A DNA stretch of 64,000 nt from Acinetobacter tianfuensis (GTDB taxonomy: Bacteria > Pseudomonadota > Gammaproteobacteria > Pseudomonadales > Moraxellaceae). Positions 21,481 through 30,105 of this stretch are shown piece after piece. A program made the position numbers and the translations under genes. Position 1 is the stretch's first letter; every line of letters begins with the position of its first letter. Location of the stretch: the NCBI RefSeq assembly GCF_003611465.1, contig NZ_RAXV01000014.1, positions 16,434-80,433 of the forward strand, written 5' to 3'. The notes under the pieces are model-generated. The model was not told the DNA's origin. It made no database searches and was given only the letters and a program-made list of their open reading frames with translations.

Positions 21481-22605
21481 ATGGAAATGAAAAAAGCGCT
21501 CATCACTGGAATAACTGGTCAAGATGGTTCATATTTGGCTGAGTTTTTATTAGAAAAGGGTTATGAAGTGCATGGCATAAAGAGACGCGCTTCAAACTTT
21601 AATACACAGCGAATAGATCATATTTACCAAGATCCGCATGTGGATCATCAACGCTTAGTACTTCACTACGGAGATTTGACTGATTCATCAAACTTAACGC
21701 GTATTATCAATGAAGTACAGCCAGATGAGATTTATAACTTGGCTGCACAATCTCACGTGGCGGTCAGTTTTGAATCTTCTGAATATACTGCGGACGTCGA
21801 TGCATTAGGTACATTGCGCTTATTAGAGGCTATTCGTTTTTTGGGTTTAGAGAAAAAAACCAAATTTTATCAAGCCTCGACTTCTGAATTGTATGGTTTG
21901 GTACAAGAAACTCCGCAAAAAGAAACGACACCATTTTACCCGCGGTCACCATATGCAGTAGCTAAATTATATGCATATTGGATCACAGTGAACTATCGTG
22001 AAGCCTATGGCATGTTTGCCTGTAATGGAATTTTGTTTAATCACGAATCTCCGAGACGCGGAGAAACCTTTGTAACACGTAAAATCACCCGATCATTTGC
22101 CAATATGGCTGTAGGTCTAGAAGAATGTTTATATCTAGGGAATATGGACGCACTGCGAGATTGGGGGCATGCTAAAGACTATGTGCAAATGCAGTGGATG
22201 ATGTTGCAACAGGATCAGCCACAAGATTACGTTATCGCCACTGGAGAACAGTATAGCGTTCGTCAGTTTGTAGAATGGTCAGCAAGCGAACTTGGCATTC
22301 AGCTGCGTTTTGAGGGGGAAGGCATTGAGGAGGTGGGTATTATTGAATCAATTCACTCAGAACAATGCCCTGCTTTAGAAATAGGGCAAATTATTGTAAG
22401 AGTTGATCCAAGATATTTTCGACCTGCAGAAGTTGAAACTCTACTGGGTGATGCAACAAAAGCAGAACAAGAATTAGGCTGGAAAGCTAAAATTAGTGTC
22501 AAAGAGTTATGTGCAGAAATGATTCAACATGATTTAAAAGCAGCGCAAAAAAATTCTTTATTAAAACAGCATGGTTTTACTATAGATGTTTCTTTGGAAA
22601 AATAA
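21481..22605 (+). CDS. gmd: GDP-mannose 4,6-dehydratase
   Basis: Converts GDP-D-mannose to GDP-4-keto-6-deoxy-D-mannose. The 374 residues match the family length. Visible motifs are [34 protein letters not shown], the YxxxK in [12 protein letters not shown], and [16 protein letters not shown]. It starts three bases after the preceding paralog and is followed at once by fcl, giving the standard GDP-fucose pathway order. Base composition is a little less AT-rich than in the upstream glycosyltransferases. Confidence 0.95.
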   Translation: MEMKKALITGITGQDGSYLAEFLLEKGYEVHGIKRRASNFNTQRIDHIYQDPHVDHQRLVLHYGDLTDSSNLTRIINEVQPDEIYNLAAQSHVAVSFESSEYTADVDALGTLRLLEAIRFLGLEKKTKFYQASTSELYGLVQETPQKETTPFYPRSPYAVAKLYAYWITVNYREAYGMFACNGILFNHESPRRGETFVTRKITRSFANMAVGLEECLYLGNMDALRDWGHAKDYVQMQWMMLQQDQPQDYVIATGEQYSVRQFVEWSASELGIQLRFEGEGIEEVGIIESIHSEQCPALEIGQIIVRVDPRYFRPAEVETLLGDATKAEQELGWKAKISVKELCAEMIQHDLKAAQKNSLLKQHGFTIDVSLEK

Positions 22606-22608
22606 GTT

Positions 22609-23577
22609 ATGAATTCGCAGCGTATTTTTGTGGCTGGTTCTAGAGGAATGGTGGGTTCAGCGATCATTCGGCAACTTGAGCAAGATCAAACGTGTGAAAT
22701 TATAACGACATCAAAGCAGGAGCTGGATTTGTGTAATCAAGCTTCTGTAAATACTTTCTTCAAACAAAATAAAGTAGATCAAATCTACTTAGCAGCAGCA
22801 AGAGTTGGTGGTATTGGAGCAAATTCACAATATCCAGCTGATTTTATTTATCAAAATTTAATGATTCAGAATAATATAATACATGCGGCACATTGTAATG
22901 ATGTGCAAAAATTACTATTTTTAGGGTCTTCATGTATTTATCCTAAATTAGCACAACAACCTATTGCTGAAGCGGCATTATTGACAGGATATTTAGAACC
23001 GACTAATGAACCTTATGCAATTGCAAAAATTGCAGGGATCAAGATGTGTGAAAGTTATAATCGGCAATATGGGCGTGATTATAGAAGTGTGATGCCAACA
23101 AATTTATATGGCATTCATGATAATTTTCATCCTCAAAATAGTCACGTCGTTCCAGCATTGATACGACGAATTCATGAAGCGAAAGTAGCTAATTTAGATG
23201 ATGTGGCGATATGGGGCACAGGACTGCCATTACGTGAATTTTTATATGTTGATGATATGGCTGAAGCTTGTGTGCATATTCAAAACCTAGAGTTCAGTGT
23301 TTATCAGCAACATATTACACCAATGATGTCTCATATCAATATTGGAACTAATGAAGAAGTCTCAATCTTGCAACTAGCACATGTAATTAAAGATGTTGTA
23401 GGTTACAAAGGACAGCTGATTTTTGATTCAACACAACCTGATGGAACTCCACGTAAATTATTAAATAGTCAAAAATTAAATAAATTGGGGTGGAATTTTA
23501 AAATCGGACTAAAACAAGGTCTTAAAATCACGTATGATTGGTTTATAGAAAATGAAAATCAATTAAGACAAGTCTGA
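22609..23577 (+). CDS. fcl: GDP-L-fucose synthase (epimerase/reductase)
   Basis: Completes GDP-L-fucose from GDP-4-keto-6-deoxymannose with NADPH. The 322-residue SDR has [12 protein letters not shown], the family-specific [20 protein letters not shown], the YxxxK in EPYAIAK, and [11 protein letters not shown]. The gmd-fcl pair shows that GDP-L-fucose is a sugar donor for this locus. Also called wcaG. Confidence 0.95.
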   Translation: MNSQRIFVAGSRGMVGSAIIRQLEQDQTCEIITTSKQELDLCNQASVNTFFKQNKVDQIYLAAARVGGIGANSQYPADFIYQNLMIQNNIIHAAHCNDVQKLLFLGSSCIYPKLAQQPIAEAALLTGYLEPTNEPYAIAKIAGIKMCESYNRQYGRDYRSVMPTNLYGIHDNFHPQNSHVVPALIRRIHEAKVANLDDVAIWGTGLPLREFLYVDDMAEACVHIQNLEFSVYQQHITPMMSHINIGTNEEVSILQLAHVIKDVVGYKGQLIFDSTQPDGTPRKLLNSQKLNKLGWNFKIGLKQGLKITYDWFIENENQLRQV

Positions 23578-23591
23578 TTTGGGGAAAGAGG

Positions 23592-25016
23592 ATGATTGTT
23601 CCTGTGATTTTGGCGGGAGGTTCTGGTACACGTTTATGGCCATTATCTCGTAGTAGTTATCCAAAACAATTCTTAAGATTATTAAATGAGCATTCTTTGT
23701 TGCAAAATACAATTCTAAGACTAAGGAACTTAGATTTACCTTTTGCAGCTCCGATGATTATTTGTGGAGAAGAACACCGCTTTATCGTTGCTGAACAATT
23801 AAGAGAGATCGATATTCATAACGCAGACATTATTCTGGAACCAATCGGAAGAAATACAGCGCCAGCAATAACACTCGCTGCATTGCATGCTCAAAAAAAA
23901 TATCAACAACAAAATGTTCGCTTATTTATCCTTTCCGCTGATCATGAAATACAAAATCATGAAGCATTTAAATTCAGTATTGAGCAAGCTTATAATTATT
24001 TGAATATTGCACCTGTTGTAATATTTGGGATTAAACCAATCTACCCCGAAACAGGTTATGGCTATATAAAATATAGTAAGTCTTTAGATTCGGAATCTAT
24101 ATATTATGTAGATGATTTTGTGGAAAAGCCTGATCTCGAAACCGCAAAAGAATATTTAAGCGTTGGACATTATGCGTGGAATAGCGGTATGTTCATGTTT
24201 GATCTTATTGAGTTTTTAAGATTGATAGATCAATATGCAAGCGATATTAAAAAAGCATGTATAAATGCTTATGTACAAGCGAAAGCTGATTTGGATTTTA
24301 TTCGTATAGGCATAAATGAATTTAAACAATGTGCTGATATTTCAATTGACTATGCATTAATTGAGAAGGTGGATCATTTGATTATGGTTCAACTAGATGC
24401 AGGTTGGAGTGATATTGGATCTTGGTCAGCACTTTGGGATATTCAAGAAAAAGATGTCAATCAGAATGTCATTAAAGGTGATGTTATCCAGTTACAGAGT
24501 CAAAATAATTTAGTCTATGCACATGATAAATTGGTCAGTCTTCTCGGTGTTAATAACTTGATTATCGTGGAAACAAAAGATGCAATATTGATTGCGAATC
24601 AAGGTTATGTACAGCATGTTAAAGATATCGTACAAATTTTAAAGGATAATAAAAGAACTGAAATGACAATCCACTGTGAAGCTTTTAGGCCGTGGGGAAA
24701 ATACGAATGTATAGATGTGGGAACTCGTTATCAAGTGAAACGAATAACCGTAAATAAAGGCCAAAAGTTATCTTTACAGTTACACCATCATCGCGCAGAA
24801 CATTGGATTGTTGTGAAGGGGACTGCTAAAGTGCGAAAAGGCGAGAATACTTTTTTATTAAGTGAAAATGAATCAACATATATTTCTATTGGCGAAATTC
24901 ACTCTTTAGAAAATCCTGGTCGTATTCCTCTGGAATTGATTGAAATACAGACAGGTTCGTACTTGAGCGAAGATGATATTCATCGTTTTGAAGATTTATA
25001 TGGACGTGTTCAGTAA
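23592..25016 (+). CDS. manC: Mannose-1-P guanylyltransferase / mannose-6-P isomerase
   Basis: Bifunctional enzyme supplying GDP-mannose. The 474 residues have the pyrophosphorylase signature GGSGTRLWPLSRSSYPKQF, FVEKPDLETA and WNSGMFMF, and a C-terminal cupin isomerase domain with the metal-binding LQLHHHRAEHW. No phosphomannomutase gene is in the window, so one is expected elsewhere. Its stop overlaps the next start by one base (TAATG). Confidence 0.95.
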   Translation: MIVPVILAGGSGTRLWPLSRSSYPKQFLRLLNEHSLLQNTILRLRNLDLPFAAPMIICGEEHRFIVAEQLREIDIHNADIILEPIGRNTAPAITLAALHAQKKYQQQNVRLFILSADHEIQNHEAFKFSIEQAYNYLNIAPVVIFGIKPIYPETGYGYIKYSKSLDSESIYYVDDFVEKPDLETAKEYLSVGHYAWNSGMFMFDLIEFLRLIDQYASDIKKACINAYVQAKADLDFIRIGINEFKQCADISIDYALIEKVDHLIMVQLDAGWSDIGSWSALWDIQEKDVNQNVIKGDVIQLQSQNNLVYAHDKLVSLLGVNNLIIVETKDAILIANQGYVQHVKDIVQILKDNKRTEMTIHCEAFRPWGKYECIDVGTRYQVKRITVNKGQKLSLQLHHHRAEHWIVVKGTAKVRKGENTFLLSENESTYISIGEIHSLENPGRIPLELIEIQTGSYLSEDDIHRFEDLYGRVQ

Positions 25017-25747
25017 TGTTGGGAAATAATAAATATAAAATTAGTGTAATTACTGCTGCTTATAATGCTGAATCGTGTATACAAAATTTGATAGAGAGCC
25101 TCAGAGCCCAAAAAGATAAAGATTTTGAATGGGTTGTGGTTGATGGGGCTTCCACAGATCGAACATTGGAAATCTTAAAGAGTATAACCGATCTAAATAT
25201 CAAAATTATTTCTGAGCCGGATTTTGGAATTTATGATGCCTTGAATAAAGGTATTAAGGCTTGTTCAGGTGAATATTATTTAGTTGCTGGGGCTGATGAT
25301 GTTTTTTATGAAAATGCTATTCAAGATTATAAAAGTGGGATAGGTCATTCTGTTGATATTATTACGGGTATAGTTCATAAAAATGGTCATTTAGTTCATG
25401 TGAGGAAGGGAGGGGCATGGTTGTTTGATCAGTGTGCTTATATTACATGTCATTCTCTTGGTGCATTAATAAAAAGAAATTTGCATTTTGAATATGGATT
25501 TTATTCTAGAAAATTTCCTATTGCTGCAGATCAATTGTTTATAATGCAGTGTTGTGAAAATGGTGCTAAAACTATTCAGTTGGACTCTGTTGTCGGGGAG
25601 TTTGGTACAAGTGGTGTGAGCAGTGAAGATGTGATTGGCACATGTACCGAAAAGTTTAGAGTTCAGCTATTGCTTGGAAAGAATAAGTGGATTCAATTTA
25701 TCTTATTTGTATTGAAAATATTGAAGCGCTTACTCCTCCTTAAATAG
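25016..25747 (+). CDS. GT2 glycosyltransferase (WcaE-like)
   Basis: A 243-residue GT-A enzyme with VITAAYNAESCI, VVVDGASTDRT, the acceptor/donor segment SEPDFGIYDALNKGI and a metal motif variant GADDVF. This pattern resembles colanic-acid WcaE-type enzymes. It is the last gene of the forward run and overlaps the convergent reverse-strand gene by 18 bases, without a visible terminator between them. Confidence 0.8.
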   Translation: MLGNNKYKISVITAAYNAESCIQNLIESLRAQKDKDFEWVVVDGASTDRTLEILKSITDLNIKIISEPDFGIYDALNKGIKACSGEYYLVAGADDVFYENAIQDYKSGIGHSVDIITGIVHKNGHLVHVRKGGAWLFDQCAYITCHSLGALIKRNLHFEYGFYSRKFPIAADQLFIMQCCENGAKTIQLDSVVGEFGTSGVSSEDVIGTCTEKFRVQLLLGKNKWIQFILFVLKILKRLLLLK

Positions 25748-26800
25748 CATTGTATATAATTGCCGATTAATCGAAATCCAAGTACGGTCATCTTTTGCTA
25801 TGAAGTAATGTGGATTTTTAAGTTGGTGCAGTATTGCTTGTGCAAAGCTATCGGGATCAGAGCATTCTGATAGTATTGATATGTCATTTTTACTTAAGTT
25901 AAAGTTTGAAGAAAAATTAGTACTATTTGTACTTACAATGGGAATTTGAAGTGCTAGATACTCAGCAATTTTACATGATGATCCATGATCCATTAATGAT
26001 GATTTTCTATACGGAAGTGCGAGCAAGTCACAGCATGACATTGCTGTAGAGACTGTATTGAAAGGAATATTGCCTAAGTAATGAATAAACGCATCATCTA
26101 GATTTAAATCTAATCTTTTTGTACCACCAATTAGTATTTTTAAGTCGATACCTATTTTTCGCACTAATTTTGTGGCTTGAATTAGGTCATCAATTCCTCT
26201 TTCAATTTCCATACTGCCAAAGTAGCCTATATATAAATCGCCATTTTTTAAATTAAAGGTTTGTCGTGCTAGACTTTTATCTTTTGGATGGAAAAGGTTT
26301 TCATCTATTCCATTTGGTACAAAAAATGTTTTTTTGCATATATCCTTGGTATCATTTAATAATTTTAAACTTGGGAAAAGGCACATATCTGATTTTTTAA
26401 GTAGTAATTGATATAAGTTGATTCCAAATAAATTTCGATATCCTGAAAAAGTATCATATTTATCATATACATCAAAAATAAACTTTGAACGAGTAATTTT
26501 GGATAAAATGAGACTTAATAAGCCAATATAGCAGTCACCGCTCGCAATAATTAACTTTGGTCTTTTAAATATCATTTTAAATATCATATAAAGAAACATT
26601 AAGCTAAAGACAGGTGTAGTGGTAATTTCTAATTGTTGATCACTTGATCTGTTTATATTTCGAGTGTGGTAGTCAATAAGCCAAAGATGGGTCGTCTTTT
26701 TTTGGGATATATAGTGAGGAATTTGATATATGCGACCAAATTTTTCATTATAAGCATCACGATTTGTGTAAAATCTTTTACCAATAAATAGTACGTCCAT
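25730..26800 (-). CDS. GT4-family glycosyltransferase
   Basis: A 356-residue GT-B protein with VLFIGKRFYTN, KFIFDVYDKYD, FFVPNGIDENLF, LYIGYFGSMEIERGIDDL, and a C-terminal donor-site region ALPYRKSSLMDHGSSCKIAEYL. It lies four bases downstream of another GT4 gene on the reverse strand, forming a two-gene unit that runs against the main cluster. Sugar specificity is unknown. Confidence 0.75.
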   Translation of the reverse strand: MDVLFIGKRFYTNRDAYNEKFGRIYQIPHYISQKKTTHLWLIDYHTRNINRSSDQQLEITTTPVFSLMFLYMIFKMIFKRPKLIIASGDCYIGLLSLILSKITRSKFIFDVYDKYDTFSGYRNLFGINLYQLLLKKSDMCLFPSLKLLNDTKDICKKTFFVPNGIDENLFHPKDKSLARQTFNLKNGDLYIGYFGSMEIERGIDDLIQATKLVRKIGIDLKILIGGTKRLDLNLDDAFIHYLGNIPFNTVSTAMSCCDLLALPYRKSSLMDHGSSCKIAEYLALQIPIVSTNSTNFSSNFNLSKNDISILSECSDPDSFAQAILHQLKNPHYFIAKDDRTWISINRQLYTMLFKEE

Positions 26801-26804
26801 TCTT

Positions 26805-27938
26805 TTAATTTAAGACCTTTTTAAATTTTTCAGCTAAATTATGCCATGCAAATTTTTTGGCAAAATTTTTACATGGTTCTGTTTGAATTATAGATGGATT
26901 ATTTAATATTTGAATGGCGCAAGCCGTGAATTCAGGATAATTTTGGCTTCTAATTAGAAAACCGCTCTCTTGATTTTTAATCGCATCAATGATTCCTCCT
27001 GTAGCAAATGCTATGGTTGGTAGACCATATGATGCAGCTTCAATAGCAACCATGCCAAATCCTTCGGGATCATTTGGGATGTGCTTTACGGGAAATACAT
27101 GTATTGTAGCCATGTAATAAAACTGAATCAGAGTTTCTTCATCTACAGCTCCAGTAAAAATAATATGTTGATCAATATTTATCTTCTTGGCAGCTTTTAG
27201 TAGGTCTTCTTTATTTTGGAACTTATTGTTTAATGCATTATTGGCTGTATCGCCAATAATTAAAAGAATGGTATTCGGAGACACTTGGACTATTTGCGGT
27301 AAGCAGTTTTGAATAAATTCCAGTAGTCCTTTTCTTTCGGTAAGTCGCCCAACAGAAAGTAGGATTTTTTTGTTATGGAGGCTAAATTTATCTTTTAATT
27401 TCTTGGTGAGATCTTCATTTTTTTCTTTTGGTGGGAAATTGACACCTGGATGGATGATGGAGATTTTTGAGTCTTTTATTCCTTTATTTAATGCTAATTG
27501 TTTTGTAGGGGTGCTATTGCAGATAATGGAATCTGCTGAGCGAATAAAAGGAATCCAAATTTTTTGATATGCATGGCTATTATTGCTTATGTCTAGACCA
27601 TGAAGATAAATAATACTTTTTTTTCTAAAAACCTTTGCCCAAAAAACGACAATTGGTGCGGTTAAGCCACTTCCAGCAAAAATCACATCCGGTTTTTGTG
27701 ATAAACAAATAAAGAATGCTTTAAAAAAAGCAAAGATTAAAAAAATAGGTAATGGATTGAGTGCAACGCCATAAAATTTACATTGGGTGGGTGCTTGTTT
27801 TTTAGCTTCAATATGACTTAATAAAAGAACTTCATTTTGTTGGCTCAACTCATCTGCTATATGCCAGTTTAATCTTTCCATACCGCCAATAAGTGGCGGT
27901 AGGTTTCGAGTAATCATTAAAATTTTTTTTGTGGTCAT
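26805..27938 (-). CDS. GT4-family glycosyltransferase
   Basis: About 377 residues from the ATG at 27938, where the protein begins with the typical ILMITRNLPPLIGGMERLNWHIADEL. The in-frame extension to 28040 is AT-rich and lacks family similarity, so it is excluded. Further motifs are VIFAGSGLTAPI, YLHGLDIS, ILLSVGRLTERKGL and the EX7E region DPEGFGMVAIEAASYG. It is divergent from the second pilin gene across about 200 AT-rich bases that must hold both promoters. Confidence 0.8.
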   Translation of the reverse strand: MTTKKILMITRNLPPLIGGMERLNWHIADELSQQNEVLLLSHIEAKKQAPTQCKFYGVALNPLPIFLIFAFFKAFFICLSQKPDVIFAGSGLTAPIVVFWAKVFRKKSIIYLHGLDISNNSHAYQKIWIPFIRSADSIICNSTPTKQLALNKGIKDSKISIIHPGVNFPPKEKNEDLTKKLKDKFSLHNKKILLSVGRLTERKGLLEFIQNCLPQIVQVSPNTILLIIGDTANNALNNKFQNKEDLLKAAKKINIDQHIIFTGAVDEETLIQFYYMATIHVFPVKHIPNDPEGFGMVAIEAASYGLPTIAFATGGIIDAIKNQESGFLIRSQNYPEFTACAIQILNNPSIIQTEPCKNFAKKFAWHNLAEKFKKVLN

Positions 27939-28083
27939 TTTAAATAAACTAAAAAAGCTGTAGATCCGATTGTATATAATTCTTGGCGTTAAAAAAGTGA
28001 TATAGTTTGTTATATTAAGACAAAAAATGACATATATCAAAATAAAACAAAAATAAGCTTTTGATTTTTATTTAAAAAAATAT

Positions 28084-28100
28084 TTGGCATGATTTTTGAT
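28084..28100 (+). promoter_or_regulatory. Degenerate sigma-54-like site upstream of second pilin
   Basis: TTGGCATGATTTTTGAT carries a good -24 half (GG at 28086-28087), but the -12 position reads GA instead of GC at the correct spacing. It may be a weakened or inactive RpoN promoter for the second pilin, whose start lies about 37 bases downstream of the site. Confidence 0.4.
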
Positions 28101-28136
28101 GGAAAATTATATGATCTGATAGTTTAGGAAATTAAA

Positions 28137-28586
28137 ATGCAAAGAGGCTTTACATTAATTGAACTCATGATTGTAGTTGCAATTATTGGCGTTTTGGCGG
28201 CCATAGCAATCCCTGCCTATCAAAATTACACAACACGTGCGCACGTTTCCGAAGCTCTAAGTATGGCTAGCGCATATAAAAGTGATTTAATTACAGTTTA
28301 TGGTGATACGGGAGCTTGTCCAACATCTTTGGTTGAAATGGGTGTTGTATCTACGGGATTAATCAATTCTAAATACGTACAAAGTATCGGCTTAAATACA
28401 ACATATCCTAGTGCATTATGTGCTTTTGAGTTTACTTTCAATAGTTCAGGAATGAATGCAGGCGTTGCTGGTAAAAAACTCATTTTTGCAATGATGGATT
28501 ATGCTGGCAATGGATCAGCACGCTGGGAGTGCGCATCTGCAGAGATTAGGCAGCTATACTTACCCAGTGTATGTAAAGGAATTTAA
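28137..28586 (+). CDS. Type IV pilin, second copy
   Basis: A 149-residue prepilin with a very short leader (MQRG) before [22 protein letters not shown]. The first 40 mature residues are nearly the same as in the pilin at 12492; beyond HVSEALS the two diverge. Four cysteines (TGAC, ALC, WEC, SVC) suggest two disulfides, against one in the other copy. The chain ends Cys-Lys-Gly-Ile, without a terminal serine. AGGAA lies seven bases upstream of the start. It sits next to bfr, where the sole pilA locus usually lies in Acinetobacter (recalled, not checked here). Confidence 0.9.
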   Translation: MQRGFTLIELMIVVAIIGVLAAIAIPAYQNYTTRAHVSEALSMASAYKSDLITVYGDTGACPTSLVEMGVVSTGLINSKYVQSIGLNTTYPSALCAFEFTFNSSGMNAGVAGKKLIFAMMDYAGNGSARWECASAEIRQLYLPSVCKGI

Positions 28587-28613
28587 TAAAAAGCCCGCAA
28601 CTTGCGGGCTTTA
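28586..28613. terminator. Terminator shared by second pilin and bfr
   Basis: A 10-bp stem (AAAGCCCGCA / TGCGGGCTTT) with a 3-base loop sits between the two convergent stops. The T run is better on the reverse strand, so it fits bfr best and may serve both. Confidence 0.8.
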
Positions 28614-28619
28614 AAACAT

Positions 28620-29084
28620 TTAAATCTGACTCTGAATATAATTTTCAACACCGACATTTTCAACAAGATCGAGTTGAGTGGTTGCCCAATCCAGCCACTC
28701 TTCTTCTTTCTCTAAAATTTCTTGAACCAAGTCGCGGGTCACATAATCCATTTGAGTTTCAGCTAAAGCAACTGCTTTTTGAATCGCTTCAATATTTTCC
28801 TGTACTTTACGTACATCACAGTTCAGCATTTCGACAGTATGCTGGCCAATATAAAGCTTACCTAGGTGCTGTAAATTCGGCAGGCCTTCTAGGAATAGAA
28901 TGCGTTCAATAATTTTATCGGCATGCTTCATTTGGCGGATGGATTCTTTATATTCCGCAGAACCCAGCTGTTCAATCCCCCAATCATTAAACATGCGTGA
29001 ATGTAAAAAATATTGGTTAATCGCTGTTAAATGATGGTATAGCACCTGATTCAGTTGATTAATCACGTCACGATTGCCTTTCAT
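28620..29084 (-). CDS. bfr: Bacterioferritin, heme-type subunit with altered ferroxidase site
   Basis: A 154-residue iron-storage subunit. It starts at the ATG at 29084 (MKGNRDVINQ), which has GGAG eight bases upstream; the 12-residue extension to 29120 is excluded. Ungapped alignment to the well-known E. coli Bfr keeps heme ligand Met52, His54 and Glu127. The other ferroxidase ligands are changed: Glu18 to His, Glu51 to Gln, Glu94 to Val, His130 to Trp. It therefore probably binds heme but oxidises iron poorly, and would co-assemble with a catalytic ferritin subunit encoded elsewhere. bfd is upstream on the same strand. Confidence 0.92.
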   Translation of the reverse strand: MKGNRDVINQLNQVLYHHLTAINQYFLHSRMFNDWGIEQLGSAEYKESIRQMKHADKIIERILFLEGLPNLQHLGKLYIGQHTVEMLNCDVRKVQENIEAIQKAVALAETQMDYVTRDLVQEILEKEEEWLDWATTQLDLVENVGVENYIQSQI

Positions 29085-29229
29085 TGCACTTGCTCCATCA
29101 AATAAATTTGCCGCATGCATTGCCGGCTAAAAACAGAATATAAAAATATATTAAACAAGAACGTGGCTTTAGGCGAGTAATTTATTGAACAGCAAATGAA
29201 AATCGCAATCAAATACAATCGGGACTTAA

Positions 29230-29257
29230 AAATAAACCCGCCTAGAGTCATGGCGGG
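29230..29257 (-). terminator. Terminator after bfd
   Basis: Reading the reverse strand, CCCGCC and GGCGGG flank a 9-base loop and are followed by TTTATTTTT, about 50 bases past the bfd stop. Confidence 0.65.
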
Positions 29258-29305
29258 GAAGGAGGAATAATCTTTCGATTACTGATTTATTATTTTGATT
29301 ATGTG

Positions 29306-29500
29306 TTATGCCGCTATTGCTAACCGAGAGGCAATAAGAGCGACTTCTTCGCTGATAATGGCGCGGGCTTCTGGCGCACAGCGGCCGCAGCATGTGCCTA
29401 GGTCAAGCAAATCGCGCACTTCACGATAGCTTTCTGCACCATTGGCGATAGCGTCTTTAATATCTTGATCTGTAATACCGCGGCACAAGCAAACGTACAT
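29306..29500 (-). CDS. bfd: Bacterioferritin-associated ferredoxin
   Basis: A 64-residue [2Fe-2S] protein that reduces bacterioferritin to release stored iron. The four ligands are in the CxC of YVCLCRG and the CxxC of CCGRC. It starts at MYVCLCRG (29500); the four-residue extension is dropped because family members begin there. A Fur-box-like sequence lies 35-55 bases upstream, consistent with expression under iron starvation. Confidence 0.92.
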   Translation of the reverse strand: MYVCLCRGITDQDIKDAIANGAESYREVRDLLDLGTCCGRCAPEARAIISEEVALIASRLAIAA

Positions 29501-29534
29501 TGATACAATCACAGGAATAAATAAGATAAGTGAT

Positions 29535-29553
29535 ATTATTGATAATTGTTATC
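29535..29553 (-). promoter_or_regulatory. Fur box upstream of bfd
   Basis: ATTATTGATAATTGTTATC matches 14 of 19 positions of the classical Fur consensus, including the TGATAAT and TTATC cores. It lies in the bfd promoter region. Confidence 0.7.
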
Positions 29554-29607
29554 GTTTGTCAATTAAAATCATTTAATTATTTGATGAATGTTGATTGAGT
29601 TTTTGAA

Positions 29608-29635
29608 TAAAAAAAGACCGCTTTATTGGCGGTCT
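29608..29635 (-). terminator. Terminator after ridA
   Basis: The stem AGACCGC / GCGGTCT with a 7-base loop is followed on the reverse strand by a run of seven Ts, about 20 bases past the ridA stop. Confidence 0.85.
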
Positions 29636-29653
29636 CTTATGTTTTAATCTATT

Positions 29654-30037
29654 TTATTGATTAATAATAACAATTCCGTCCATTTCAACTAAAGCGCCTT
29701 TAGGCAGTGCTGCAACGCCTAGCGCAGCTCGAGCTGGGTAAGGCTGAGCAAAGTATTCGCCCATAATCTGGTTGACCAGCTGAAAGTGTGAAAGGTCAGT
29801 CATGAAGATGTTTAATTTGGCGATATCTGCCAATGAGCCGCCAGCTGCTTCGCAAACTGCTTTTAAATTATCAAAAACACGGCGGATTTGAGCTTCAATG
29901 CCTTCAACCAATTCCATGCTGTAAGGATCTAAGCCAATTTGGCCAGACAAGTACAGGGTATTGCCGGCTAAAATTGCTTGAGAGTATGTGCCAATAGCAG
30001 CAGGCGCATTTTCAGTATGGATTACTTGGCGGGACAT
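29654..30037 (-). CDS. ridA: RidA family reactive enamine/imine deaminase
   Basis: A 127-residue YjgF/YER057c/UK114 protein that hydrolyses reactive 2-aminoacrylate-type intermediates. Recognisable segments are [23 protein letters not shown], the substrate-binding arginine in PARAALGV, and the C-terminal VEMDGIVII. The second of two adjacent ATGs (30037) has AAGGAG at the better spacing. It lies 68 bases downstream of spoT on the same strand and probably shares its transcript. Confidence 0.92.
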   Translation of the reverse strand: MSRQVIHTENAPAAIGTYSQAILAGNTLYLSGQIGLDPYSMELVEGIEAQIRRVFDNLKAVCEAAGGSLADIAKLNIFMTDLSHFQLVNQIMGEYFAQPYPARAALGVAALPKGALVEMDGIVIINQ

Positions 30038-30105
30038 CATTTTCTCCTTATACGGTGTTCTTGATAGGTGTGCTGTAAATCCCAAAGGATTCTACCGCAC
30101 AGCTG

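Noticed and set aside
12492..28586. Capsule (K) locus
   Set aside because: wza/wzb/wzc, wzx, wzy and the usual fkpA/lldP flanks are absent; the flanks are pilA and bfr.
12492..28586. TfpO-type C-terminal serine pilin glycosylation
   Set aside because: Neither pilin ends in serine and no tfpO-like gene with Wzy_C features is adjacent.
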